A stretch of DNA of 64,000 nucleotides. Source: Anaerolineales bacterium (lineage in GTDB: Bacteria > Chloroflexota > Anaerolineae > 4572-78 > J111). Both the position numbers and the translations under genes were made by a program. Of the stretch, positions 51,232 to 60,341 are shown piece by piece. The DNA lies in contig JACKAU010000006.1 of NCBI GenBank assembly GCA_020634855.1, positions 310,001-374,000 on the forward strand. Direction: 5' to 3'. Below the pieces are notes generated by a model, which was not told the origin of the DNA, did no database searches, and worked only from the letters and a program-made list of their open reading frames with translations. How positions within the stretch are numbered: position 1 is the stretch's first letter; the number at the start of each line of letters is the position of its first letter.

Positions 51232-51942
51232 TTGCTTAACGACAATTACAAAAAGACGCTCAAATGGATCTATGTAACGGTCATAATGCTGGTAGGAAGT
51301 TTAAGTTTGGCCCTGCTATCGAACGGGACGGTACAAGGCCAGGGCAGCCCCACACCGACATCTACGCCGGATATTGAGGCGATGAACGCCGGTTTGATTA
51401 AAGCGACCAGCGGCCCTTGCGTCGGGATGTATGAATTACCGGGGCTAGAGTTATGTACGGTCGGCTTCCATTTAACTGACGATGTTCCCAGCCCCGGCCC
51501 CGTGCCGACCCTTGACGCCCAGGAGCTAGCGGCGCAAAGCAGTCAGGTCCAATGTGATGGCGACGGCGTCAGTGGGAACCGCGTCCAGGTGATTTACGCT
51601 CACCCGCCCGAAAGGAATCGATACAATCAATATCTGGCCTCGTTTCAACAGTGGATGGCCGATATGGATGTAATTTTTAACGCCAGCGCCGCCGAAACGG
51701 GTGGAACACGGCACGTGCGTTTTGTCCATGATTCCGGCTGTAAGGCCGTAATCCTCAATGTTCAAGTTTCCAGCGCGGCAATGTCGTCTAGTGATCCTGA
51801 CCAAATGTGGAATGAGCTTAAAGCCTTAGGCTACAATCGCAGCGACCGCAAATATGTGGTTATGGCCGATACAACCGGATATTCGCTGGGTATCGCCACT
51901 AAAGCGGATGCAAATTCTTTTTCTATTATGAAGGATCTTTAG
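51232..51942 (+). CDS. Secreted protein of unknown function
   Basis: A 236-residue protein that starts with TTG after an AAAGGAAA site. A signal peptide or anchor spans residues 12-36, followed by a Thr/Pro/Ser stretch (SPTPTSTPDI). The mature part has Cys pairs (GPCVGMYELPGLELC) and the segment NRVQVIYAHPPERNRYNQYL followed by a helix. The protein ends (ANSFSIMKDL) without an obvious domain end and might be a truncated version of a larger extracellular protein. Next to it is an inverted repeat at 51984-52093. No family was recognised. Confidence 0.65.
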   Translation: MLNDNYKKTLKWIYVTVIMLVGSLSLALLSNGTVQGQGSPTPTSTPDIEAMNAGLIKATSGPCVGMYELPGLELCTVGFHLTDDVPSPGPVPTLDAQELAAQSSQVQCDGDGVSGNRVQVIYAHPPERNRYNQYLASFQQWMADMDVIFNASAAETGGTRHVRFVHDSGCKAVILNVQVSSAAMSSSDPDQMWNELKALGYNRSDRKYVVMADTTGYSLGIATKADANSFSIMKDL

Positions 51943-51983
51943 CATCTAACCAAGCCACTTCTGACCAGAAAAGCAAGATGTGG

Positions 51984-52093
51984 AGCCGGAAATCTAAACG
52001 CAAGGGGCGCAAATGACGCTAAAGTCGCAAACGCTTTTTATAGTCTTTTGCGTCTGTAGCGTCTTTAGCGTTAAATTCTTTTTGGTTCCGGCT
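51984..52093. repeat. Inverted repeat (AACGCTAAAG type)
   Basis: AGCCGGAA at 51984-51991 and TTCCGGCT at 52086-52093 are inverted ends, and inside, GACGCTAAAG and GCAAACGC can pair with GCGTCTGTAGCGTC and TTTAGCGTT. The element is AT-rich between stems and carries no gene. Confidence 0.7.
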
Positions 52094-52130
52094 TGTCCGG
52101 GCTATGACATTATGAAGAAAGAATAGAGTG

Positions 52131-52436
52131 ATGGCAGACATTGCAGATATACAGCAGCGAATCAAAGAGGTACGAAAGAAACGCGGATTTGTTACAGACC
52201 CCCTCAAAATTCAGATACTGCTGACTGAAGAGTTAGGGGAAATATCGTCGGAATTAAAACGTCTTTGGTCCAAGAACTATGATGAGTTCGACCGAAATCG
52301 TCTTTCAGACGAGATTGCCGATGCATTCGTACTGCTATGTGCGCTTGCTTCGGAGTTCGATATTGAACTGGGTCAAGCTGTCGAGTCTAAATTCTTCTCC
52401 AAGGATGCCCATAGACCATGGAAGACCGCCGAGTAG
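52131..52436 (+). CDS. MazG-like nucleotide pyrophosphohydrolase
   Basis: A 101-residue all-helical protein with the metal-binding pattern of the MazG superfamily: LTEELGEISSELKRLW (E-E-x-x-E) and LSDEIADAFVLL (D/E-E-x-A-D), separated by about 20 residues. These enzymes hydrolyse nucleoside triphosphates to monophosphate and pyrophosphate and often act in house-cleaning or defence. A GTG three bases upstream could also serve as the start. It is followed by a methyltransferase gene after 64 bases. Confidence 0.85.
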   Translation: MADIADIQQRIKEVRKKRGFVTDPLKIQILLTEELGEISSELKRLWSKNYDEFDRNRLSDEIADAFVLLCALASEFDIELGQAVESKFFSKDAHRPWKTAE

Positions 52437-52500
52437 ATTTGCATGGCAAAAGGGGTATATAGGCGACTTAATCATATGGCTCAATACGGAGCGATAAATC

Positions 52501-53286
52501 ATGGATTCCTCACTTTATGAAGGTTCACACCGAGACCTCTTTGAGATATTTCTTAAATTGGTCGATGACTCAGAGGCTCAAACGGCGGCGCTTCTGGATT
52601 TGATTAGCTGGGAGGATACGCGCTCGCTGTTGAGTATTGGCGGCGGTGAGGGGATTGTTGAAGCAACCTTACTCCGAAATGCACCACAGGCCAAGCTATG
52701 GTACCTGGATCCATCTCCCGAGCAATGCCAGGCCTTCCGCCGGCATATGAAACAGGAAAATCTCTTGGAACGCGTCGCAGATATCTCGGAGATGACGTTT
52801 CAGGCGTATGAGACCCAACAGAAATTCGATCGCATTGTGTCGATGTTCTCATGGTTTTACATTGGCACGGACCAACGTTGGCTCCGTAAATTGCTTGACT
52901 TACTGAGTTCAAATGGGGCGGCCTGTCTGGTGCTGCCGAATAGTGAGTCAATCGAGGCCGATTTTAATCGGAGCCTGTCTCCGGATAAACGGACGATGTT
53001 GGTTGGCGACGAGGTAATGAGCGCCCTGGAGGCATTCGACTGCAAGGTCACGCAACACACTTATATGAAATGGCTGGCTACCAACGAGCTTTTCGATGGT
53101 GAGCTTGCCTCAGAAGCGAGCCTTGCCTTTGCTGCCTTCGTTGCTTTGCGATCAATCACGACATTTACCCCGGATGAAAAACGCCATATTGTTGAGCTGC
53201 TCAACGCCAGACGAGCAGCCCAGGGAGTGCCGCTGGTATGGGATGTTATTGTTGTCAAAAGGGTTACTGACTCAAATGGATATTGA
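52501..53286 (+). CDS. SAM-dependent methyltransferase (class I)
   Basis: A 261-residue protein with a Rossmann-type SAM-binding motif I SLLSIGGGEGIVEATLL at about residues 42-58, the acidic residue after strand 2 in LWYLDPSPEQ and motif IV-like FDRIVSMFSWFYIG. It resembles small-molecule methyltransferases of the histamine N-methyltransferase type. The C-terminal half has no recognised extra domain. It overlaps the next gene's ATG by about 11 bases, so the two are coupled. Confidence 0.85.
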   Translation: MDSSLYEGSHRDLFEIFLKLVDDSEAQTAALLDLISWEDTRSLLSIGGGEGIVEATLLRNAPQAKLWYLDPSPEQCQAFRRHMKQENLLERVADISEMTFQAYETQQKFDRIVSMFSWFYIGTDQRWLRKLLDLLSSNGAACLVLPNSESIEADFNRSLSPDKRTMLVGDEVMSALEAFDCKVTQHTYMKWLATNELFDGELASEASLAFAAFVALRSITTFTPDEKRHIVELLNARRAAQGVPLVWDVIVVKRVTDSNGY

Positions 53287-53629
53287 AAAAAACAAGGCCC
53301 TAGTCCAGGCATATCTTGAACTCTGGAATACGGGTGACGAAACAAAGGTAGAAGATATTCTATCAGCGGATTTTGTTGATCATGCCCATCCCGAAGTGAA
53401 AGGAATAGACCAGTTCAAAATCACGCTAAAGAAAACCAAAGAGTTTTTTCCTGATTTCTTCATATCGCCCGTTTTGGTATGTGCTGAAGAAGATCATGTT
53501 ACCGTCTTAGGCAATACAAAACGAACCGTGCAAGGCGAGTTGAAAGTGGCCGAGATACTTTGGCTATTTAGGATAAGTAGCGGCAAAATCGCTGAATGGA
53601 AAACGGGTATTGTTTCTTCCGAGAAATAG
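53276..53629 (+). CDS. SnoaL-like (polyketide cyclase-fold) protein
   Basis: A 117-residue protein with IEKNKALVQAYLELWNTGDE, VEDILSADFVDHAHPEVKG and IDQFKITLKKTKEFFPDF, which is the NTF2-like SnoaL layout: N-terminal helix, the F-V-D-H catalytic-like strand and an F-x-P-D/x-F segment. Function is not defined by the fold. Its ATG lies inside the end of the methyltransferase gene. A longer upstream reading is only an accidental frame. Confidence 0.82.
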   Translation: MDIEKNKALVQAYLELWNTGDETKVEDILSADFVDHAHPEVKGIDQFKITLKKTKEFFPDFFISPVLVCAEEDHVTVLGNTKRTVQGELKVAEILWLFRISSGKIAEWKTGIVSSEK

Positions 53630-53727
53630 GAAGTAATGAGACTCAGCGAAGAAAAGTATCTAACAAACGCTTCAAGAATTGATTTCCTAAAAAACTTCAA
53701 AGCAGATAAACCCAATGGAGGGAAATA

Positions 53728-54666
53728 ATGAGCAAAATAAAATTTGGTTGGCATATGCCGTCTTTTGCGGTTGATAACAGTTCCGGCGCGACGTTAGTGC
53801 GGCAAATGGCCAACGTACTGACCAAAATTCAATCCACCTTTGATACGGCCTGGATGGATGATCACGTCCAACCCTGGGCCCAGTTTGTCCCTCGCGAGAC
53901 CGATGTGCTGGAATGTACAACCACTATTGCCCATCTGGCTACGGCGTTTCCGCAGATCATGTTCGGCAGTATGGTGATGTGCCAATCGTATCGTAATCCG
54001 GGATTAACCGCCAAAATGGCGGCCAATCTGCAATTGGTGACCGGCGGCCGGTTTATTCTGGGTCTAGGCGCCGGCTGGATGGAAGAAGAGTATCGAGCTT
54101 ACAACTACGAATTTCCTAAGGCATCGACGCGGATTGCGCAACTGGACGAGACGATTCAAATTGTCCGCCAATTGTGGACGCAATCTCCCGCCAATTTCGA
54201 AGGGGAATATTATCATCTCAAAAACGCCTACTGCCATCCCAAACCAGACCCGATCCCGCCTATTATGGTCGGCGGCGGCGGCGAAAAGCTGACCTTGCGC
54301 GTGGTCGCCAAACACGCCGACTGGTGGAACTTCCATCAGAACAGCCCCGAGACCTACGCGCATAAACTCAACGTGCTGCGTTCCCATTGTGAGGCGGTCG
54401 GCCGCGATTTCAACGACATTGTAAAAACGTATGGGGCTGAAGTGGTGGCCATCGCCGAGACAGAGGCTGAAGCTCGCCGCATCGCTGAGGCGACCCCCTA
54501 TTCGGACAATTATCCGATTATCGGCACGCCCGATCAGGTGGCCGAGCAACTGCGGCCCTATATCGAATTGGGGGTTGAGCATATTATTGTCCGGTGTGTC
54601 GATTTTCCCAGTACAGCCGGGATTGAATTGTTTGCGCAAGCCGTTATTCCCCAACTTTCAAATTAA
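53728..54666 (+). CDS. Luciferase-like (LLM, F420-type) oxidoreductase
   Basis: A 312-residue TIM-barrel enzyme. It starts KIKFGWHMPSFAVDNSS, contains MFGSMVMCQSYRNPGLTAKM and LQLVTGGRFILGLGAGW, and later PPIMVGGGGEKLTLRVVAKH, ADWWNF, which is the F420- or FMN-dependent luciferase family pattern. The reaction cannot be named. A GGAGGG site precedes the ATG. Neighbouring methyltransferase and SnoaL-like genes could form a small-molecule pathway, but no further link is visible. Confidence 0.88.
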   Translation: MSKIKFGWHMPSFAVDNSSGATLVRQMANVLTKIQSTFDTAWMDDHVQPWAQFVPRETDVLECTTTIAHLATAFPQIMFGSMVMCQSYRNPGLTAKMAANLQLVTGGRFILGLGAGWMEEEYRAYNYEFPKASTRIAQLDETIQIVRQLWTQSPANFEGEYYHLKNAYCHPKPDPIPPIMVGGGGEKLTLRVVAKHADWWNFHQNSPETYAHKLNVLRSHCEAVGRDFNDIVKTYGAEVVAIAETEAEARRIAEATPYSDNYPIIGTPDQVAEQLRPYIELGVEHIIVRCVDFPSTAGIELFAQAVIPQLSN

Positions 54667-54725
54667 CAATTGTAGAACTGAACCGTCGGCAGGCCGCTTT
54701 TTGTGAATAGATTGGAATGGGAAAC

Positions 54726-55511
54726 ATGCTTACTATCAGCAACATTTACGGTCACGGATATGATGAGGCGCAGCTAGAAAAACTGCGTTTGTTAGGATTC
54801 AAAATCCGTGACCAAATTTCAAGATATGCCGGCTCTCAAATTCTCCGGTTCATTGATTTTCCTGAGTGGCCTTATCTGGAATTCATCGAGGTCGAAAACG
54901 AGAGCGTCTATTTTGATTTTCTGCCCAAAGGGATGGTCCCTTATTGTCCTGGTATCAGCCTGGTCATACCTGATAGTTCAATAAAAGGGATAAGCGATTT
55001 TCAGCAGGCGTATCAGACGTGGGGATCCTATTCAATCCACGTCAACTATGATGGGAGTGATCAGCCTGACAAACCAGGCTGGAATTATCTAAACTTCGAT
55101 GTTCCGGTGGTCAGGGACACGTTTATTTATCTGACGAAACCGGACAATCCCAAACCGCTTAGAACCATCGCAACTGATCATGCTAACACCGCCAAACGGG
55201 TGATTGGATTAGTCTTTAATTTGGATGACGGCGATCTGGCCAAGCTGGCCCACTTAGTAGAGGGAGAGCTTGTCGGGGGTGAATTGGATTTAGCTGGAAT
55301 CCGGATATGGTCAGCCAATGCTCTGGCCGGCAAACTTACCGTACCGAAAAAGCAGTTCCCTTTAGCCGCCATTGTCATCGAGGTTGAAAGTACCGATTTC
55401 TTCCAAGACAAGGAAGATGCAAAGGTGTTCGAATTCTTGTCAAAGCCGTCGGTCTATATTCAAACAACCGACTTATCGTGGGATTTGATAATCACAACCG
55501 GAGCCGAATAA
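54726..55511 (+). CDS. Uncharacterised protein, possibly VOC-like
   Basis: About 261 residues. ISNIYGHGYDEAQLEKLRLL opens the protein and WPYLEFIEVENESVYFDF, PGISLVIPDSSIKGISDFQQ look like the first and second halves of a glyoxalase-type (VOC) beta-alpha-beta module; the second half (AKRVIGLVFNLDDGDLAKL to VIEVESTDFFQ) may be a second such module. This is pattern-based and unsure. The start could also be ATG at 54717. The last stop is six bases before the next small gene. Confidence 0.6.
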   Translation: MLTISNIYGHGYDEAQLEKLRLLGFKIRDQISRYAGSQILRFIDFPEWPYLEFIEVENESVYFDFLPKGMVPYCPGISLVIPDSSIKGISDFQQAYQTWGSYSIHVNYDGSDQPDKPGWNYLNFDVPVVRDTFIYLTKPDNPKPLRTIATDHANTAKRVIGLVFNLDDGDLAKLAHLVEGELVGGELDLAGIRIWSANALAGKLTVPKKQFPLAAIVIEVESTDFFQDKEDAKVFEFLSKPSVYIQTTDLSWDLIITTGAE

Positions 55512-55516
55512 CGACT

Positions 55517-55744
55517 ATGCGTTCATTTGAAAAACAATATCCGAATATCAGCGCCTGGGTTCATGAGGGTCAAGTTAGAATCGGTTACAACGACTATGAT
55601 GATGTGTTCTTGCGAGTTACGGATGCAGGGGGAGTGGTTTGGGAAAGCACCCTATCTTACCAATCTCTGGATGAAGCCTTGGCAGCTATGGACGCCGCTA
55701 TCGCGACATGGTGTGCGGAGAATGGTATTGAATTAGAATTGTAG
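55517..55744 (+). CDS. Small hypothetical protein
   Basis: A 75-residue protein (FEKQYPNISAWVHEGQVRIG, DVFLRVTDAGGVVWES, YQSLDEALAAMDAAIATW). It starts six bases after the preceding stop and is acidic. It has a likely beta-hairpin followed by a helix. No family was recognised; its tight position suggests co-expression with the preceding gene. Confidence 0.65.
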   Translation: MRSFEKQYPNISAWVHEGQVRIGYNDYDDVFLRVTDAGGVVWESTLSYQSLDEALAAMDAAIATWCAENGIELEL

Positions 55745-55919
55745 ATAAGTTCATCGGCAGCTTGAGTTAACGTTGGCCGGCACATTGACCCTTAGGGCAT
55801 CATTTGAAGTAAGCGTAATGTAGGTTTGGAGATGGAAAACTGCCGGGTGAGTATCCAGTCCAAATTTCAAAATGTCCTATTATGGAGTAAGTCTCGTGAA
55901 AAGAGGAGGCTTACCCTAT

Positions 55920-57254
55920 ATGAGTACTTTTTTTCAAGTTGGCATTGCTATTTTGATCATCGTCACCGGGATAGCTTGTGCCGCCCGAAACGCTGTCTCG
56001 CCCCATAATGCTAACTCAATCCCGGCATCGACGTCAACGCCGATTCCATCTGAGACGGTCAAGTCACCGGTTCAAATACCGACATCAACCCTAACCGTCA
56101 CGCCGGCTATAACCCCGACCGTTTTGGCAATCGACAGCTCGATTGCGAAGCGGCTCTCTATTGCCTTCATCAGCAACGGGCAGATTGGCCTTTGGCACAA
56201 CGGGACAACCCGGCGCTTGCATAATGCGCATCCGGCCGATGACGGTTGGGGGCGGGTAGCGCTGGCGGATGATGGCCAGATGATTGCCTTTGTCAGTCAA
56301 GGGGCATTATGGGCGATCAACAGCGACGGTACCCACGAGCGACGTCTGGTCAGCGCCGCCGACTTTAAATCGATGCCGCCGCTCGATCCCGGCGTTAGTT
56401 TACTCCAGTTCGACTGGGCGCCTAACACGCACAAGCTGCTCTTTAATACCCGTTTAAACACAAGTTATGGTCTAAACTTTGCGGATGACTTATATCTGGT
56501 TGATGCCGATACCCAACAATGGGTCAATCTTTTACCCCCAAACCAGGGCGGGGATTTCCATTTTTCGCCTGATGGTCGAAAGGTGGCGTTGGTTTCACCT
56601 TCGCAGATTCGACTGATGGATGCGGACGGCCGTAACGCGCGGACCCTGCTGGATTTTCCGGCAGTCAGCACGGCCAGCGAGTTTTCTCATTACCCTCTCC
56701 CGGTTTGGTCGCCCACCTCTGACTCATTGCGCCTGGCGCTGCTGCATCCCGATGCGGTTTATGACTCCACTTTACCCACCACCATCTGGCATTTGCCTGT
56801 AGATGGGACAAAACCCTTTACCATCTCCAAAATCTCGACTCAAGGCATTTATATTTCGCCGAATTTAACTCACATTGCCTATCCCCGTTTTATTACGCCC
56901 GCGTCAACGTACGGCGATTTTCCCCTAGTTGAACTCCATCTGGCTGATATTGATGGCAGCAATGATTTTGTCTACGCTTCGGGCAAAGTGGGTTTTGTAA
57001 ATTGGCTGCCGGACTCAGACCATTTTGTGTTTTGGCAAGAGCGTGACAACGATTTTTATCGAGGGCAAATTTCAAACAAAAAGGCCATCCTTCTGGCTAA
57101 GATTTGGTTTTTAGAATTACCCTGGATAGACGAATCCCATTTTCTATTTTATGACGGGGTCGAGCCTTATGGCTTAAAATTAGGAACAGTGGGACATCCG
57201 GCTCTCTTACTGATTGAACCTCCGGTCGCCGATTATGATTTCATCCTCAAATAA
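55920..57254 (+). CDS. Secreted TolB/WD40-like beta-propeller protein
   Basis: A 444-residue protein. The start MSTFFQVGIAILIIVTGIAC is a signal that may be a lipoprotein signal with Cys20, though the lipobox is atypical. A Ser/Thr/Pro linker spans residues 30-85. From there PD40-type blades follow: GRVALADDGQMIAFVSQG, LQFDWAPNTHKLLFNT, GDFHFSPDGRKVALVSPS and PLPVWSPTSDSLRLALL. It is probably an extracellular sensor or scaffold. The chosen start has a GGAGG 11 bases upstream; an earlier ATG at 55872 is possible but less well placed. Confidence 0.82.
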   Translation: MSTFFQVGIAILIIVTGIACAARNAVSPHNANSIPASTSTPIPSETVKSPVQIPTSTLTVTPAITPTVLAIDSSIAKRLSIAFISNGQIGLWHNGTTRRLHNAHPADDGWGRVALADDGQMIAFVSQGALWAINSDGTHERRLVSAADFKSMPPLDPGVSLLQFDWAPNTHKLLFNTRLNTSYGLNFADDLYLVDADTQQWVNLLPPNQGGDFHFSPDGRKVALVSPSQIRLMDADGRNARTLLDFPAVSTASEFSHYPLPVWSPTSDSLRLALLHPDAVYDSTLPTTIWHLPVDGTKPFTISKISTQGIYISPNLTHIAYPRFITPASTYGDFPLVELHLADIDGSNDFVYASGKVGFVNWLPDSDHFVFWQERDNDFYRGQISNKKAILLAKIWFLELPWIDESHFLFYDGVEPYGLKLGTVGHPALLLIEPPVADYDFILK

Positions 57255-57307
57255 GCAGTAAGGCGGATGATTGCACCTATGGGCAGCAATGAGGATGAAA
57301 ATTTACT

Positions 57308-57364
57308 GGAGCGACAAAGCTGGCTTTGTCATTTACCGTAGGGTCAAAGCAACTTTGACGCTCC
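57308..57364. repeat. Double-hairpin intergenic repeat, copy E
   Basis: GGAGCG to CGCTCC with inner GACAAAGCTGGCTTTGTC and GTCAAAGCAACTTTGAC. It lies between the convergent propeller and kinase genes and is nearly identical in layout to copy D. Confidence 0.9.
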
Positions 57365-57368
57365 AGAC

Positions 57369-59666
57369 TTAAAAGCTGTAATGCAAGGTAATCCGCGTCC
57401 CTTCGCCAGGCTCTGACTCAATCTCCAACCGGCCGCCAACTTTTTCGATACGCTCCTGCATAATTTGTAAGCCAAAGCTGGAGGCGCTCTGAGTGGGGCT
57501 GGGGTTTACATCAAAGCCACGACCTTGGTCTTCGATCCGGATTTGGATGTGGTTGTCGATGTGGCTGAGGAAAATCACCGCTTCATCTACTTGCGCGTGT
57601 TTGCGAATGTTGATTAGTGCTTCCTGAATGGTCCGAATCAGTTGAATGCCCACCTCGTCGGGAAATTTGAAACGAGAAGCGTCGCCGGTTTGGATTAGCT
57701 GCACGTCAAGGTCATAAAAGCGCTTGTACTTAGCCACATACTCTTGCAGCGTTTCTAGAAAATGTCCCCCAGGCACGGCACTATTGCGCAAATTAAAAAT
57801 CTCTTCGCGCACATCGGTGTAGGTTTCGCCGATAATTTGCTTAAGCTCCTGGAGACTTTCCTGAATCTCGCTGAGATGGCCCTGGTCTAACTGCATCAGG
57901 GCCATCGACATTTTGAGGTTGAGATAGCCTAAGGCTTGGGCGACCGTATCGTGAAGTTCCTGAGCCAGCCGGTTTCGTTCGTTGATTTCCGTCATCAGCG
58001 CCAAACGCTGTTGGGCAGCTTCGGCTTGAGAGCGGGCCTCTTTTTCAGCCTGGTACAAGCGAGCGCGTTCCAACGCTTGAGCGCATTGACGCGCCAGATT
58101 AATCATAAATTTGCGCGTTTCGGCACTAAAGGTGCGGGGCTGAACAAAACTCAGGCTAATGCTGCCGATGACCCGTCCTTCCACCACCAGCGGCAAAGCA
58201 GCCAAACTGTTGTGATCAGAAATACGATTTTTAGCCCATTCGGGATATCGCTCGGCCAGATTATCAAGGGTTTCCATGAAAACCGGCTGGCCGGTATAGA
58301 TAATTTCCGCCATAGGCAGATTGGCCGTAATAGGAAAACGCTGCCAGGGCTTAAGCCGTTGCTGGTCGTAACCAAAGGAATGGAGTATCTCCAGATAGGT
58401 ATTTGACTCATCAACCAGGCTCAAAATGCCGCTGTCGGCTGTCAAGATGACCAACCCGCGCTCTAAAACAACTTGAGCCACATCTAAGGGAGTGATGGCT
58501 TCAGACAGGGCGGCAGTGACAGATTGCATGCTGGTAATGCGTTGGGCGGTCAACTCGGCTTCGCGGCGGGCATTGCGCTCGCCTTTGTACAGACGGGCAT
58601 TGTCAATGGCAATTGCCGCCCGGCGAGCAATTTCCTCGGCTAAGGCTAGATCGTTTTGATCGTACTGGCGATCCGACTCGGCCCAAATAAAGGTCATCAC
58701 TCCAAATGTTTTCTCCCGGGCTGTCAGAGGCACAATCATCACCGACCGAATGTTGATTGCCCGTAGAAGGCGTAACTGTTCTGCGTCACGGGCCGCCGCT
58801 TCAATCATCTCAGCGGTGATTTGCGGATAAATCTGGGCTTGTCCGGTTTGTAACACCAGCGCTGCCCCGGTCGGCTGGCTCCAATCAGGCGGATAGCGAT
58901 GGTACAATTCGTCGGCCAGAGCCAGTTTCGAGGGATCGGTGTGGGCGACCGCGACGCGTTGAACAAGGTTGGTTTCGGTGAGAATATCAACGCCGCACCA
59001 ATCGGCCAGATGAGGCACAGCCAGTTGGGCCAACTTTGTCAGTCGTTCCTCATAATCCAGCGAGGTTGAAAGAACCTCGCCTATTTTGGCCAACAAGCGC
59101 TGTGAGGTTTCGGCTCGTTTCAACTCCGTTATATCGCGGGCGATGCCAATAATACCCACAATTTCCCCTTCGGCGTTGTGGTAAGGCATCTTTATAGAGT
59201 GAAATATATGGGGCGACTGGTTGAATATGATCGTATTCTCAAAACTGTAGGACCGCCCGCTGTCAATCACGGCGACATCGTCTGTCCGAATTTCATTAGC
59301 CAGGTCCGGTGGAAAAATTTCTGTATCCGTCCGGCCAACCATCGTCGCGATGGTTTTACCGGCTGCTCTGGCTCCGGCAGAGTTAATAATCAAATAGCGC
59401 CCATCCACGTCTTTGGCAAAGATGGCGTCTTCTGATTCTTCGATAATGGTCCGTAAGAGCGCCGAGTTGTCCTCCCACAATTCGGCAAAGGTGGGCAAAG
59501 ACTCCGTTAAAGAGGAGGCTGATAAACTGCCTGTTGGCAGATCGGTTGACGACATTAAGTATTTTAACTCCATACGGCGGCCTGTTTCTGGTAGGCACAT
59601 CTTAAATAATAATTTCTTCGGCGTTATCTCAATAAACTTTGGACTTTTAGACCCATAATTGGACAT
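57369..59666 (-). CDS. NarL-type sensor histidine kinase with PAS and two GAF domains
   Basis: Up to 765 residues and soluble. Order: PAS domain about residues 70-185 (IIEESEDAIFAKDVDGRYLI and a closing GIARDITELKRAE), GAF domain about 200-360, GAF domain about 380-545, dimerisation/phosphoacceptor region with ERNRLAQELHDTVAQAL and His572 in the HisKA_3 arrangement, and a catalytic ATP-binding domain with DQGRGFD and FGLQIMQERIEKVGG. It likely senses small ligands in the cytoplasm. The start is unsure: 59666 has no good site, and Met32 or Met38 are alternatives. The response regulator at 59753 lies directly upstream of it on the same strand. Confidence 0.87.
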   Translation of the reverse strand: MSNYGSKSPKFIEITPKKLLFKMCLPETGRRMELKYLMSSTDLPTGSLSASSLTESLPTFAELWEDNSALLRTIIEESEDAIFAKDVDGRYLIINSAGARAAGKTIATMVGRTDTEIFPPDLANEIRTDDVAVIDSGRSYSFENTIIFNQSPHIFHSIKMPYHNAEGEIVGIIGIARDITELKRAETSQRLLAKIGEVLSTSLDYEERLTKLAQLAVPHLADWCGVDILTETNLVQRVAVAHTDPSKLALADELYHRYPPDWSQPTGAALVLQTGQAQIYPQITAEMIEAAARDAEQLRLLRAINIRSVMIVPLTAREKTFGVMTFIWAESDRQYDQNDLALAEEIARRAAIAIDNARLYKGERNARREAELTAQRITSMQSVTAALSEAITPLDVAQVVLERGLVILTADSGILSLVDESNTYLEILHSFGYDQQRLKPWQRFPITANLPMAEIIYTGQPVFMETLDNLAERYPEWAKNRISDHNSLAALPLVVEGRVIGSISLSFVQPRTFSAETRKFMINLARQCAQALERARLYQAEKEARSQAEAAQQRLALMTEINERNRLAQELHDTVAQALGYLNLKMSMALMQLDQGHLSEIQESLQELKQIIGETYTDVREEIFNLRNSAVPGGHFLETLQEYVAKYKRFYDLDVQLIQTGDASRFKFPDEVGIQLIRTIQEALINIRKHAQVDEAVIFLSHIDNHIQIRIEDQGRGFDVNPSPTQSASSFGLQIMQERIEKVGGRLEIESEPGEGTRITLHYSF

Positions 59667-59752
59667 TGGATATCCGTAATTACCATTTCCCTATGACTTA
59701 TCCCCCCATTTAGAAATCGCGAAGTAAATAAGGGATGATTCCTTGACAATAA

Positions 59753-60172
59753 CTACAGCTTATCCACAATGACTGAGGCATAATACGTTTTACCCCGGCT
59801 AATGGCGCGAACGGCGCCAATAACTTCCTCTAACCCCGATTTCAAGATATACCCTTTGACGCCGTGCTTTAAGGCATAGCGAATATAACTGGCTCGCAGG
59901 TGCATGGTGACAAAAATGACTTGAGTAGGCAGATGTTGAATTTGCGTTACCACCTTAAGGCCATCTAGATGAGGCATACCAATGTCTAACAAAATGATAT
60001 CGGGTTGCAACACTTTAACCAATTCAACCGCCTCCAAGCCATCAACAGCTTGGGCAATAACATTAATATCGTCTTCCCGAGCCAGTAAATTACAAATTCT
60101 ACCTCGGATGGCGGCGTGATCATCGGCCACAATCACGCTGATGGCCGTAGACGGACGTATTGGTTCATTCAT
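59753..60172 (-). CDS. Receiver-only response regulator (NarL type without HTH)
   Basis: A 139-residue receiver domain. It has the acidic pair in VIVADDHAAIRGR, phosphoacceptor Asp63 in ILLDIGMPHLDG, Thr in FVTMHLRAS and Lys in GYILKSG. NarL-type sequence (as in the 60342 product) normally continues with a LuxR-type HTH, but here the protein stops after ISRGKTYYASVIVDKL. It may have lost the output domain or work by protein contact. Its gene precedes the kinase at 57369 on the same strand, so the two may be cotranscribed. Confidence 0.85.
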   Translation of the reverse strand: MNEPIRPSTAISVIVADDHAAIRGRICNLLAREDDINVIAQAVDGLEAVELVKVLQPDIILLDIGMPHLDGLKVVTQIQHLPTQVIFVTMHLRASYIRYALKHGVKGYILKSGLEEVIGAVRAISRGKTYYASVIVDKL

Positions 60173-60341
60173 CGGACAGTAAGCCCGTGGCTCACAATAA
60201 TAATCCTAACTTTTTATTTTTAGGGGTGTTATATTACTTATAGTATAGCGGGTGAAGAGGGGAAAGATATGGGGTAACTACCTACTATTTTGAAAAAAAA
60301 GATATTATATTGGCCGATATGGGCCCATCTCAACCCAATGT

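Noticed and set aside
53096..53275. N-terminal extension of the SnoaL-like gene
   Set aside because: It lies out of frame inside the methyltransferase gene; the conserved domain begins at the ATG at 53276.
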